Origin: Mansonella perstans
Lineage: Eukaryota > Nematoda > Chromadorea > Rhabditida > Onchocercidae
Direction: 5' to 3'
DNA length: 64,000 nucleotides
NCBI GenBank assembly: GCA_037074765.1
Contig: JBAMDO010000222.1
Coordinates: forward strand, 1-64,000
Numbering within the stretch: the stretch's first letter is position 1; each line of letters begins with the position of its first letter. Of this stretch, positions 36,801-50,900 are shown one piece after another. The position numbers were made by a program, and so were the translations under genes. Under the pieces are notes generated by a model that was given only the letters and a program-made list of their open reading frames with translations, was not told the DNA's origin and ran no database searches.

Positions 36801-36943
36801 TTAGCCAGTGTGTTTTGCTCACAGTAAAGTATTAGGATTTCTAGGTGGCTATCGTTATATTTTGTCGAAATATTACAAAGATTAAAAAAATCGATGAGGA
36901 AGTTTTTGTTGGAAAATTAGTTTAAATCGCAAAAAAAAAGACA

Positions 36944-37064
36944 ATGTATTCACTGCAGCTATCAAAATTTGGGATTTTTTATAAGAATTTTTTATTGATT
37001 ACTTTAATAACAAATTTTTGTGTTTTATTATTTCACTATGCCTTTTTAATTATTGATTTGGCAG
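36944..37064 (+). CDS. Candidate first exon with a membrane segment
   Basis: ATG at 36944 opens MYSLQLSKFGIFYKNFLLIT and a hydrophobic stretch, ending at a good GTAAGG donor. The next in-phase piece (37363-37411, ending at GTAAGA) has a poor A-rich acceptor. Could be the start of a plus-strand secreted or type II gene, or chance. Confidence 0.2.
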
Positions 37065-38632
37065 GTAAGGATCCAAAGTTTGCAAGCCTTAAAATTTTTG
37101 GACCGAAACTATTTGACTATTCATTGGAAGCATAATTTTGTAACTGCCGACAAAATTCGCTTTTAATCTGAAGTTTCTTGCACAAGAATGGAAATGATGG
37201 GAAACAGCAAATAAATAAAATAAAAGTTTTGAATTTATTTTTAAAAATTTGATTTAATTTATTTTTTACAGACCTGTATAAACAATCGGGATAAAATAAG
37301 CGAATAGATTTATTTGTTACCAAAATTAACTTAATGATATTATTCGAATTCATGAAAAAAAGGGACTTTTATCAAATCCGGTTTTCTGAAATTATCTGAA
37401 GATCAAGAATGGTAAGAACAATTGCGCTTGTTATTTCAAGCAACAGTTGGTTATCTCAATATAACTAGCTATAAATATTTTATGATCATTAAATAATTCA
37501 ATTCGTTTTTTTAAATTTTTTTTTATTTCTTTTTTTTGAATCTCATTTTTGACATTCATTAACCGGTTATAGAAATCTGTCGGAAGTTTTATATCTTTTT
37601 TGTCCAACACTGTATGCACTTATGTTTTAATTTTTTGAAATTAATTTGTCATTGGTCTGAATCATAAATACCGGAATGCCAAAATGAAATGTAATTCTCT
37701 CAGGTAAAGTGAAATTCCACAAAAAGAAAAGAAAAAAGAAAAGAAAAAGGAAAAAGAAAAGTGAATCAGAAACTTTAAGTCAAAAAAGAAACATTCTTCA
37801 AATGTATGAAATCTTTTAATTGATGATATAAAAATTAAGCATGTGAAAAAGATTGCAAATGCAATCAAAGTTTATTTAAGAATTAAAAACAGAATGAGCT
37901 AAACGTTGTTGTCGTATGAAAATGAGAACGAATAATTTGGTCAGTAAATAGTTTAAAAAATTTTGTGACAAACTTAAAATAATAAAAAAGAAGAAATGAA
38001 AACAAAATGGCGCAAATAATTTAAGCTCTTGTAATTTAAGTTTTAATTAAATTAATAATTTAAGCCAAGTTGGTTTCCTTTTTTTGTATTTAATCAATCA
38101 ATAACAATTTTGCAATTTTTTATTTATTGAAAATTTTTAATCAAATATTGGAATGAAAAATTTTTGTTCATTTTTCAAGAACATTTCAGAAATTGTTCAA
38201 TAGTGCAAAGATTTCGTACAAATTTTTTTTTTTGACATTTTTCTTTTTGGCACTGTTAATCCATGGTGTGTGGTGACAACTGCGACAATTGCGACAATTG
38301 CAATTCAGAATTAAAATATGACAAAAATCTGATGCAATAACAATTGCTAGTTCGTAAATTATGCCTCACAATAGAAAAAAAAGAAAAAAGAATTTTCACA
38401 TTTTAATCAGAATTAATTAGTCAGATTGCGCAATTGTTTCTTTTTTCTTCTTGCGAATATACAAAAAAGGCAAATAAAACAAAAGACATTTGAGAATAAA
38501 TGGAAAATATAAATTTTGATCAGTGTAAATTACAGATCAAACAAAAAAATTTAGAAGAAAAATTACTTTTTATAAATGAAGAGTTCTTCTTGAACTGAAA
38601 CTTCTTATGAGAACATAGATGATTCGGATAAC

Positions 38633-38850
38633 AGTTGACCTTTAACTTATCTGAAGAATGTTATCTTTTAACAAAATCAAGCAAAAGTTCATTCAACGAC
38701 AAAATGCTTTTTCATTTTATAACGAAATATGCAGACAAACAAGAAGGACAAGTTGACAACTCAAAAAAAAAAAGTTTAAGTTATAATTTAAACTATCCAG
38801 CAATTGCTGTCTTTTACTTAGTTACTTGTAGATTAAAGCATTCAGTATAA
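38633..38850 (+). CDS. Weak plus-strand terminal-exon candidate
   Basis: A frame with TFNLSEECYLLTKSSKSSFN, ending in TAA, after a GATAACAG acceptor-like string. It contains a Lys run from an A tract. No family. Confidence 0.15.
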
Positions 38851-39235
38851 ATATAAATTTTAGTGGGATAATTGAGATTTTTGCTAATGAAAATGAAAAT
38901 TACAGGTGATAGAGCAGAAAAAAAAAAGAGCATGAGAAGAAAGTGTTGTTCTACCGTCAAGAAGATCCAAAAAATTGAAGGAAATGAAAGGTGATTTCGT
39001 CCTTACAACAAAAATTGTCAAAATTCTTTAATTGGTAGGCTTTCCAGTTTCCATGGCAGGAAATTTTCCAACACTTTTTTGACATTATTTATTTCCTGTC
39101 ATCCGCTCAAACTTTTCATCTGTTATTTTCTGTCAACGTTGTTTTTTTCACTTTTTATAACTATTATTATTGTTAATGTCATTTTTTTCTCAGTTATTAT
39201 CACACTGTTGTTATTGCTAGTTTCGTTCCTGCTCT

Positions 39236-39605
39236 TATTATAGTTGTTATTGTCATTGCCCTTGTCATTTTTGCTGTCATTGTTGTTGTTGTTTTTGTTG
39301 TTGTTTGTTATTGTTATCGTCATTGTTGTAGCTGCTAGTATTGTTATTGTTATTGCTTTAGCTGCTATTATTATTGTTTGTTATTGTTATCACCATTGTT
39401 GTTGCCATTGTTGGTATTGTTTGTTAGTGTTATCGTCATTGCTGTAGCTGCTAATATTGTTGCTGTTTGTTATTGTTATCACCATTATTGTTGCCACTGT
39501 TGTTGTTATCATCATTACTATTGCCATTTTTGTTGTTATTGCTCCTGTTTTTATTTCTTGATCTTGCTGTTGTTCTTTTTCTTTTTCTTCTTCTTGTTAT
39601 TGATT
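39236..39605. repeat. TTG/ATT-rich trinucleotide tract
   Basis: TTGTTATTG/TTATCA-type units over more than 350 bases. In base content this is the complement of the CAA tract at 33.4 kb. It generates long Leu/Val/Cys-rich spurious frames. Confidence 0.85.
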
Positions 39606-39760
39606 TTTGTTGCTATTCTTTTTTGCTTATTCCATATGTTTATTTATACGGAATATAATTTTGGAAAATTGAAGAACTATGCATGAATGCGATAAAACCA
39701 GAACAGATATTTTTCTTAAAACTTGTTATAATGCATGATATTTAATTGGTCTGTTAGTGC

Positions 39761-39828
39761 AGATCTGTGTGTGTTTATATGTGTATGTGTATGTGTGTGT
39801 TTGTATCCGTCTGTCCGTCCGTCTATTT
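39761..39828. repeat. (TG)n / (GTCC) microsatellite
   Basis: TGTGTATGTGTATGTGTGTG followed by CCGTCTGTCCGTCCGTC. Confidence 0.85.
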
Positions 39829-40067
39829 ATCTCTTTATCGCTGTATTTTTTGCAATTCATAAAACATTACTGTGAATAAAGGTTGATAATTGTAAAATAT
39901 GGTAAGTACCAAAAAAAAATGGAAGTAAAAATGAATTTTCTTTTTCTACATTTTATCGAATCACTTCTTTTTGTCCGAAATTTATCTTACACAGTATCAT
40001 GGTGAGGTCACTGATAATAAGAGAAACGTGCGACACTGCAATTATGTTGCTGTCGACGCGATGACCT

Positions 40068-40620
40068 TACCTTCCGGCTATTCCGATATTTGCAAAATGG
40101 AATAACATTATTCAATACATTTAACGCACGACAATAACAAATTAACTTTTCGAGGGACAATTCAAAAAAAAGGAAACATAAAATTCTTCATGAAAAAACA
40201 AAATGCTTGCCTTTATCGCCATTATATTTTTGGATAATTGAAATTTAAATTCAACTAATTCGATGAGAGAGTGAAATTTGAAAGAAATGAAAAGAAATAT
40301 ATAAAAGATTTGGGAGAAAAATAAATTGCGCTGAAAGGAAAAAACTAAACGGAAAATTGTGAAGTTTTCCGAACGAATATTTAGCGCTTTTAATTTTGTG
40401 GAACGAAAGTTAAATGTGAACTTAAAATAATTGGTAAAAGTTTTTTTCTTCCCGAAATTGTTATGCTGACTATAGGATGGTTTTATCTTCCGGCTATTTC
40501 CGATATTTGCATTTCTTATCATATAACTTGTTCCTTACCTGTTCCGATATTTGCGCTTCTTACCTTATCATATCATTTATTCGTATCTATTCCTATATAT
40601 GCATATGTCAACTTGTCGTA
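40068..40620. repeat. Cluster of degenerate ~55 bp repeats
   Basis: CTTCCGGCTATTCCGATATT with TTGC following recurs near 40070, 40486 and 40537, with a weaker copy near 40585. Several copies are followed by CTTATCATAT. Confidence 0.6.
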
Positions 40621-41217
40621 CACCCTTATCATATGACAACATTTGATACATCATGAAATTATTCGAAGAAATTTCGCAGCAATCAAGAAGAGAGAAACAA
40701 ACAGTGAATGAAATTTTAGATGTACTTTTGAACATTTAAATTAACAAAATATTTTCCAATGTACTTTGAACATTTAAAAAATAAATTTAGAAATGTAAGA
40801 TATGAATAATTTCCATAAATGAAGTTTATTTATTGCAATATTGATTCGATAAGGGAGGAAATTTTCAACAGGAATAAAGTAATGTAACTTTCGCTATTCA
40901 TTGCTTATCAATTATTTTAAATTATTTCTTTTCCATTTAATCTTCCATACATTTTATAACAGAAGAAAGTAAGTAATACAATGGTTTGATTCAACTATGC
41001 ATTTCTTTTTAATTATTATTGATTAAAAATAGTGATTTGACAATGATTTGATTCAACTATTCATTTGTGTTTAATTATTAGTAATTCAAAATAATTCTTG
41101 TCCGTTGTAGTGTTAATGAACATGAGTTCAATTCATTTGACAAATTCCGACTATTTAAATTCAGTCATTAAACGAACAGTTTATCACAATTAATAATATC
41201 AATGATTTCTAATGGTA

Positions 41218-41263
41218 ATAAAATTTTCGTTGCAAGAAGGTAATAAAATTTTCGTTGCAAACA
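41218..41263. repeat. Two-copy tandem duplication, 22-24 bp
   Basis: GGTAATAAAATTTTCGTTGC(AA) occurs twice in immediate succession. Confidence 0.85.
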
Positions 41264-41904
41264 AAGCATATTGCAAGTACAGGTGACTCATTTGTCAATT
41301 TAAATCGCTTTGCATTTTTAACTTTTAAACTTTTAAAAAACTGTCGCATCAGTAACTGCAGTGAGATATTTTATGGAATTCATTTGTTAACACTGATTAC
41401 ATCATCATTTCAAGTGAGTGTTCATTTTAAGATTAATCGAAGTAGGCTTAATCATCTAGTGTTAATTCATTAATTATAATTAATTATGATTTTCGCTTTC
41501 AGGTATGAATTATTCAAAATCATATTATATCCCAATTTATTATTATCAGCGATGATTTTTTGTGAAGATATTGGTTTCAACTTGATATTGTTGCTGACAA
41601 TATGAATTGTCGAAGAGGATGAGCATCGAAAGCTAGCATAATTACTAGTTTATTATCATAGTCCAGAAAAGACGTGAAAAAAACGTCAATGTGGGAAAGC
41701 ATCGTTATTATTATTGTTTGATGAATATTTAAAAAAAACAACGTGAAATAAAAGTACCACATAAGTGTTAAATGTCGCTGATCTTTTCAGAAATCAATTA
41801 AAGGCGTCGATATTAAAAGAAACTTTTATTTTTACTAAATTTTTTGTCTACATTCAAGATTGTTATATTACGGAATGACAATTATTTACATTGAAATTAC
41901 TAAA

Positions 41905-44900
41905 TCATAACTGATAACCATCACCATATTTCCGGTATACTTCACGACCTTTCACTAATATACGTTGCAGTTTAAGGGTATCATCTTCTAATTTACCCTC
42001 TTTGTTCTTTACTTGCAAGTTTATATTCAGTTGAACCTGTAAATGAACTGGAAATGTTCTCAAGAATTTTTAAATTGGATTCTCGGAATGAATGGGCGTT
42101 CCCGGAGGTAGGTGCAATACCGGCTCGACCTGCTGTGGGTGAGGAGCAAGTCTCTACAACCCCACCATGGCCTCAAAAATAGAATAATCTCAAGCAATTT
42201 CTTCCTTTCATTTTTTATTCAAATTAAAATTTCACATAAATCATCACTTCCTTTTTTGTTTAGTAAATGATCTATTACAAGTTTTTTAGTTGAAGCAAAT
42301 TAGGAAAACTGTAATTAATAAAAGTCTTATGAAATTTATTATTTTGCAATAATTTATAGATTTAAACTAACGGTGAGATTTTCCTCATCTTTCGATTCAA
42401 TCATTATAGAAGTTCCTTTAGTCTGGCTGGCCTAAATTTTCCAGTTAAAGATATTTCAGCAGTCTAATTAGGATTTGGAAATATCCAGAATAATCAATTA
42501 TCAGTAGCAAATATTTCTCAATTATTATCAGTAATTATCTATGCAATTTGAATTGATAGAAAGCACTTGATCTGCTTTCAAGATAAAAGAGGAATGAGTT
42601 AAGAGAGGAATTTAAATATTTACAAATTTCACTGCCTTTTTTATATTAAAATAAAAATTGAATTTGAATGTTGAATAAAATATTGAGCAAATCTTTAACT
42701 CAATTACCTCAGATTCTTTTTTAACCAATTTGCTTGAAATTGATGAGATTTTTTGCATTCTGAAAAAAAATTTGAATGTTTTAGGAAAATGATGATAAAA
42801 TAGAGTAAATTTGAAATATTGTTATTTTGTTATGAAATTTGAAATTGAATAAAACTTTACAAGTGTGCTGTATATAACATACGCATTTGTTAACTTTGGT
42901 GACAATTTCATTGATGTATTTGAATCGGATAATTTCGATATGCTGCATGATATCGGAATAACAACACTTGTATCTGAAAATAACAGGCATTCAATAAAAC
43001 ATCAATAAATAATTTTGCCGTAATTCATATTCATTCCATTGTAATATAGCAATATAGCATTGGTTGATGTTCATTAGATATTAAAATTATAACTATTAAC
43101 ATAACTTAAAGCAATTAAAAGAAATCTGGCTGAATTTAAACTAATGGAAATTGTAATGCTGAAATCAATACTTTGTACTTGTGGCTCCAATTCTGATTCA
43201 TCTTTGTCCATAGATTTCTCATCCCCTAAAATTTATTTTTTCAAATTTAAAAAACAAAATTTTTTTTCAAACAAATTTTTAAAAAATTTAAATAAATTAC
43301 TTACATTTACTTGGTGTTCGTATAGAAGCACTTCTTACATCATCCGATTTCTGTCTATCAGAACTTTTTAAATCATCCGATTTCTGTGTTACACTTATCA
43401 ATGATGATACTCTAAACGTCAGGTTAAAAGAATGGATTTTCATTTTCTGTTAAAATATTAAAGTGATTTTGAAGTACTTTTGAATCTCTATGAAACCAAC
43501 ATATGTCTAACTCACATACGTCTAACCGTATAAAAATGGCAAATCATGCGTTAGTTATATCGCCGATACGTCTAACACACATACGTCTAAACGTGAATGT
43601 GTAAAAATTGTAAATATGCGTTAGTCATATCGCCGATCATCTTTCTAGACGTTTGGTACCAAAAAGTATTTTTCGACACAGAAAATAAAACCGTTTTAGT
43701 CGAGTGAGTCCACTGGAGGCATCAAGTGACTTTTTTCGTCCTGAAATAAAAAAAACTGGTAATTTATAATTTCAGAAATAATTTTGCTGCCACGAACATC
43801 CACCATTTAGCAATATTTAGATGGACTCAGAATAGCGTTTTTTTTTTTGGAATTTCACATTTAAAATTTTCAAAATCTAATAAATTCTTCTTATACCTTC
43901 GTGCTACAATTAACGCTGAATTAATGTTAATTTCAAAACAAATTAAGGGCTAAATTAGCTGCAATTTTCATTCTAGTGATCTAGTATGACACATGCCACC
44001 AATAAACATATTACCAAGTGATAATGCATGATCAAGTTGATAAAATTACAATAAAATTATCAGCGTGTTTAAGAAATATTCGTTTATCACACCAGATTTC
44101 CGTGATCGAGAATGAGGCGGCAATCTTCGAGAACGTCGTCGAATAATCTTTGATGTTTTTCTTGATTCAACTCCTCTTACTTCCTTGTCAGTTTTTGATA
44201 ATGCCTTTTCCTGCAAAGTTTGGAATACAAAGTAATGTTGTCAGATAAGTGCCAATCCTAAAATTATACTAAACGCTTAAATAGTACGGCTTAATAATTC
44301 TACCACTTATTAGGCTAAGTAAATGACATTTTTTTGCGGTAATAATACTTTACTCTTTTCATATTCTTTCGTCTCCTTTTTCTCTTACTTCCTCTTTGTC
44401 ACCTAATTTCAAAATATTTACTCAAATCTAACAAGTAGAAAATTATGAATTTTAAAATCAAAATATTTCATATTTAAATTTCTACTTGATTTAAATTACT
44501 TCTACCATGTCAACTTTTCAGTCTACTAATTTGTTAATTTAAAAAATTTTCTCGTTGATTACATTTTAAATATTAATCATTTGAGTGGTACTTTATGAAA
44601 TGTTGAAATTTTGATGAAAGTAATGCAAGTAAAAAGTTTAAAGAATGTAAGTAACGAAATGAAAGTTATAAAATAATGATTGGAAAAAGTACTTTTGACA
44701 TGCCGCTTGACTGTCCAATGATATTTTCCACATTACTACTTATTGGGGATTGTTGTTTAGGTGACGATGCTAGGAAACTAGGTGTAGGAGGTAGCAATCC
44801 GTATTTTCGCTTATGTGATAATGCATGGTCTTTTCCGTAAACGGTCGAAAAATTCTCCTTTCCTGTTTTTAATGATACATCTGCTGGGCCGAACTTTTCT

Positions 44901-47900
44901 TTCATCAGCTCCATTTCGCTCCCGGAAGAACTGCTATGATGTAGTTGTTGTTGCATGGTTGATGGTATTCTATGTGATGAAATTTCCATCAATCGAGTAT
45001 CAGGAAATTTTTGGGTATCAAGAAATTTTTCAAATTTCAATAAAATGGTTCTGTTTATCACGAAATTTTCCGGTATCAGAAAATTTTTCGGGCATTTCAA
45101 TAAAACGATTCTGTTTATCTCTCTCCAGCTTTTACTAACATTTTTTCAGTACTTGACAAAGCTTCACACAAAATCCTGAATTCTAATTCTTAATTCATTA
45201 AATCGAGGTTCCTAAAAAAAATGAAGGATTTTAATTATTTAATTATAATTTCAAAATTTCAGTTAAGGAAAGGAAACTTGACCAACTTTTTTTTGTTCAT
45301 TGAACGAACACTTTCGTAAGTTGAACTGGAACAGCACGTCGATCCTACAAAGTATGAAAGATTGAAAAAGTTTAAATTCGAATAAAAACTTTTCAATCAT
45401 AAATTTCACACTTTTATTGATTGAAGATAATTGAACGAATGAAAAACAGGTCACATGTATTGTGAAATAAAAAGGCAATCTGTTATTGCTACATTATGTT
45501 TAAATTTACGTTAACATGATATAACGACGCACCGCTCCGTGATATACGTGAATCAACCTTTCTCACAAGTTATGAGGTAGAAATTAGAATAAGGATAATG
45601 TAACCTTCCGAAAGTATTGCAGTACGTGTACTGTCCTGCTTAGAACTATCAGGAATAAATTTGTGGTTCCTCTTCCGTGGTCTTAGTGAATGCGGCGGTG
45701 TCGAGGAAGATCTGAACTGAGATCGGGTGGATGAAAGAGCTGTCTTCATCGTAGGACTGGAAATGTCGTGAGAAATTTGCTGAATTTTTGAATTTGAATC
45801 TTTCGTTAGTGGCTTTTTTTTCCGCAAAAAGGAAATAGCTTCTTTTGATCGTTTTCGCTTATCAACTCTTAACAATGTAGCATTCAGTTTAGTCTCCTTT
45901 TTTGACTTAATTGCTGAAAAAAAACTTTGGAAATTAATTTCCGTATTTGAAAACGACCTAACAAGATTTTCAACAAGTTTGAAAATGACATAAAAAAAAG
46001 CTTCAACAAGTACCAAACCTACCTCGTCCCGGACTTTTCACATTTTCCCTGCTAACTGATGGTGCAATATGTGGCGAATCGGAATGTAATTCTGAAGTAA
46101 AAATTGCTGAAATTTTTCTGACAATAAAATTCAAATTAATTACATCCGATTTGGTTGACTTAATAGAAAATCATTTCTAAATTGGAATTTATGAAGGAAA
46201 AAAAAATTAAAAAATCCAACGTAAGACATAATCGTTAGCTTCCGCCTTTTCCACTTCTGAAATGTTCTGAAACGGGCGACAAGTTTGTAAATCAGCATTT
46301 ATGAAAACTTCTGTAGGTGATTTACTAACTGAAATCATTTCTTTATAATAATATTTAATTACTTTTTGCAAATTAATTATTTTTTTATCACTCAGTATCA
46401 GTGTAAGTATTTGCGGAAAATGTGAAAAACTCAAAAGTTTTAATTTAAAAGTAAACAAGAAACGACTGAACTTTCTGAAAAGCATTAAAGACTTGAAATT
46501 TATCCCAAATAAATTGTTAAATTGATAATTTGGTAAGAAAATATAAAATTCATTTTAATAAAAAAATGTTAAATTATTAATTGGTCTGTTTGTATTCAGA
46601 ATACAAATCTAACTTTTACAAGTAAATAAATCTGACCTTTCAACTCTTTTATAAATAAATAAATCAGACCTTTCAACTTATGATGCTTTATCTTCTTCGC
46701 AATTTTGTCGGTTCTAGGTCTAACAAATTTTTTAATTACTGACATTTGCTTCTAATGCCTAATATATCCATCTCATACTTTCATTTCCTTCACTCCTCTA
46801 ATTCTGGTGGAGGTTTCAGATCTTATGATTTTAATTCAATATACTTGAACTGATTAATTTATACTTGAATTAAAATCAAACTGGTTGTTCCACTTTAGTT
46901 CAGATATAATTAAAATTTTTTTCAACAGATCAAAATGAAACCTCCGAAATTTTCAAATGTTTTTGCGGAGAATCAGTGAAAACTATAAAGAAAGGAAATC
47001 GTTTAGAAATTAAATGATACTTATTATTGAGTGCTGGATGTCGAATAACCTGGAATTTGTCAAATGTATTCACTATGCTGCGACCTGAAAGAATCAATTA
47101 CATTCAATCAAAGATTACATTTTAATTGTAACTAAGATTTAATTAGTGCTATTTTTTACTTACTTCTTTGTTATTGAAAGATAATATAATGAGTTAGTGT
47201 TTAATGGGATTGGACACTTCAGTAGAACAGTCTTTGAGAAGGTTAATTAATTATTGAACAGATATTCTGGTTCTGCAGAATAGTGTTCTTCGTGACTGAA
47301 ATATTTGAATTGTTTGTCAACTTTTTATTTTCGGTAAGTATAAAATTACCTTCATTAATTATCTCAGAGGTACCGATAGCTGTTCTTAAATTTTCTTCTC
47401 TTTTGCCACTCTGATCTTTTTTACAAGCCAATTTTATCGGACGAATGAATGGCGCCTGTTCAGCTGAACTGCTATCTGAGATTACTGTAGAATCTGTTCT
47501 GATAGGTTGCTCGTGCAAGACTAACATTTTTGGCTTTCTTGCAACATTTGTAGTTCTGAAATTTTTGCTGATAATTAATTATGACGAAAAATTTTAAAAA
47601 ATACCAATCCTGTTTCGCAGAGCAATGAGATCATTTAAAGAGTTTTTTATTTTTTATTTTTTGCTTCTTGTCTAAATTTTATTTTACTCAAAAATTTTAC
47701 ATTAATTTTTAATTTAAATTTTTCGTTTTATTTCTAATCTTTTATCAGTTCAATGAGTGCCACTTCTGGAACTGAATAAATGAAAGCCAAGAAGTGAAAA
47801 GAGACTAATGATATTTTAACATGCAAATATGGCTGATTGTTCTACAATCGCTCAAGTGATAAATGATAAAAGACAGGTAAACAGGTAAACAATTAGGTAG

Positions 47901-50900
47901 ACAATTATGTTATTGAGATATGTTCACAATTCACATAGTTAATTTAGACTATAGCGGCTTCGCATTCAATTCACAAAAATTATTCAAATTATGAGTTTTT
48001 TTTTCCGGTTAATAATCCTTGAAATATCCGAAAAAAAAAATTATTTTCAATACTAACATAGATTGGGTGACACTACTTGAAGTACAAATGGTTTTGTCGG
48101 TGGTATAACTTCGTTCTTCGCTTAATGAAAAATCATGCAGCTGTAAAATTTTATTCGTTAATTATAACCATAATTTTTGTTTCTGTTATTTACATTATGA
48201 GGAGGGTGGTTGTTTATTTGCTTGTTTGTTTGTTTATTTGTTTATTTGTTTGTTTGCTTGTTTGTTTGTTTTCAATGATCTTAATCAAATAAAATTCGAG
48301 ATAGTTTCGTGATTGTAATTCTTTTTTTCGAAATGATAGTAAATTTCCAATATGTTTTAATATCGGAAACTTCGATAATGAGATTATCAATTACAAATTA
48401 ATGGCTTTCATAAAATTAAAACAAAAAAATAAAAAACGCTAAAGTATCATATCTTTTTATCAATGATAATTTTATCAATTAACGAATGTACTTAATAATC
48501 TTGTCATTAGTGATGATAAAATTGGATATATTATGATTGACAAGATAAACTCATTCAGGATTTAATTAATATGTACCTGTTTTTTGAGACGAAGTTTAAT
48601 TTCAATTAGGCGTTTGATAAGCACCACATTATAGCCTATAAGAATATCTTCCTGATATCTGACTGGTATTTGTTCCTTCCTATTCTTCGGTGACACAGAT
48701 ATCTTCCGAAGAAATGGTATAATTGCCTGCAAAAAACATCAACTTAATCAGTAAATAAAGCAATAAAGATGACAAATGAATTTAGATAAAAAAGTTCAAA
48801 TTCAAGTCTTAACTACATCTCAGTATAAATCATAAATTAAACTAATTTAAAAATAAATCTCATAATATGTCTTTGGTTTACGTAAATTATTAGCAAAAGT
48901 TTAAAGTAAATTTTAGTGTGTCTCGTATTTGGTATGCAAAGAAGTAATTTTAGGTTTCACCTCTTAAACCAATCAACTCTACTATCACTGCATGATGAGG
49001 AAGAGAGAGAAAGATATGTTGATAAAAATATCTGATTTAAAAATTATAGGAAATAGAACATTAAAGTAATTCACCTTTAATTGAACTGTTTTCCCATATT
49101 TAAAATTACAAAAATAATTTGAAATGGAAAAGTTAACGAACAATTTCAGGTTTTGCAGTACTTCCATCAGTGCGAAGCTCAATTTCTTCATAAATTTTGT
49201 AACTACCGTTAGCATCATAAATTGTATTTTGAGATGCTGTAATGACCAATGAACCGATCAAGTTGAAAACAGGTGCTCTAAGCATGGACGTTTCTGATTT
49301 TGATTTCCAAATTTCTGAAAAAGTTATTTCATCCTATTTCCTTCAAATTTCTATGCCATACACAAATTAGATATGTTAAAATTGTTGATGATATTCGTAG
49401 GTATTTTAAAACTGTTTGAATAAAATTATCGATTAAAATCGGGAACGGTTTAAATCGGATACGTTTAAATCTGAATTATAAGCAAATTTTGCTTGAAGGC
49501 CTAGGAGAAGATGGTTTGGGAAATTAGTGATTGAATGCATATTTTAAATTAAAATCCCGCTTTTTCCTTCGCATTACTATTGCTTCAAATAACTGATACG
49601 AAATGATGGACGAACGATTTCCTTGGTCTTTTTTAGTGTCACCAAATTTCACCACTTCTTTTGTTTCCAAAGCTGGTTGTAATTTGATGATTTTTGATCG
49701 ATCTATCTCGATTTTTCGATCAATTCGCACATAATCCTTGCCAACCCAAACTGTCTGTCCTGTTATTGGAATATTTTTGGCAGTCTGAAAAACTTCAAAA
49801 AAATTTAGGGAAAATTTCTATTTGTTGCGATAAACTACAAAAGTAATGCAAAATTAAAAAAGTTCTTTTTTTGCAGTTACTCAATGATACTTTACTTTAT
49901 GTTGATCTTTTTAAAAACTCATAAAACAAGCTAAATTATCAAGTTATTTGAATTAATATTACGATATTACGATAGCCTACTGTATATCTTATGATAGGAA
50001 ACTGTCAAAGCAGAAAAAAAAATATCGAATCATTTAAATCGTTTCATAGATTGAGTATAACTGAAATTAAATAGTTTCATTGTTTTTTTTTTTCAGTATT
50101 TGATTACGGTACACAAAAATTTGTCTATAATAATCGGACAAAGTTTACCGTAGGAAGAGATTTCAAAATTTTTGGCTTTACATTGATCAATTCTTTACTT
50201 GGATGTTTTACACCTAAACCATACAGTTCTAATATTTCATCAACAAATAACTTATTCATTGATTGACCATCAATTTTTTCTACTGTTTGAACTCTTACTG
50301 GACCTGTAAATTACTGTATTTGAATCAATTATTTTTATTAATGAACTTATTCGTTTAATTAAAAGTCACTTAAATTAGGGCATTTAAATAACATGGTAGA
50401 AATGTAAATATGGAAAAGTTTCATTTTCAAAAAGTAATCGCAAATTCATTTATTTTCCAGATTTTACAACTTGCTGCTCTGAGCACATTAATGTGCAATT
50501 AATTAAAATTTTAATTTTACTTAATAATTTTACCAACAATGAAAACATGAGGTGTAGCGATAGGTGATGATGAAGTTGTTTGTTGCTGAATATTTCGTGG
50601 AGACTGCAAAATCATAATTTTGATCAGTATATCAATCCTTATCATGTCCTTATCAAATTCTTTAACATACAGTCTTTTTTAAATTAATGAAACTTGAAAC
50701 AAAATTTGACAAATTCTACGACACAACTTTCATCCATACACTGATAATTATTTCTATTAGTTATTTATTAACGGACAGATGAAGTAGCATACATACTTTT
50801 AAATCCTGCAACGAATGCCATATCACTTGTTGATTTGTTTTTACCGTTGAATCTAAAATCGTTCAAAAAAAAAAAAAAAAAAAAATGAATTCAAATAAAT

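Larger units (their letters stand above)
31452..41904. other. Gene-poor 10 kb region
   Basis: AT-rich sequence between two minus-strand genes. It holds CAA- and TTG-type trinucleotide tracts, a TG microsatellite and a cluster of degenerate repeats at 40.07-40.62 kb. The best exon candidates are on the plus strand at 33700-33885, 36944-37064 and 38633-38850; none has strong flanking splice signals. Confidence 0.5.

Noticed and set aside
37431..37619. Lys-rich minus-strand frame (VLDKKDIKLPTDFYNRLMNV)
   Set aside because: Looks superficially protein-like but is dominated by A-rich runs and has no splice signals or relatives I can name.
39123..39686. Overlapping plus- and minus-strand frames rich in Leu/Val or Asn
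   Set aside because: Artefacts of the TTG/ATT triplet tract.
42094..42172. tRNA or spliced-leader RNA gene
   Set aside because: No T-loop GTTCRANYC box, no cloverleaf and no SL sequence; kept only as an unexplained GC-rich island.
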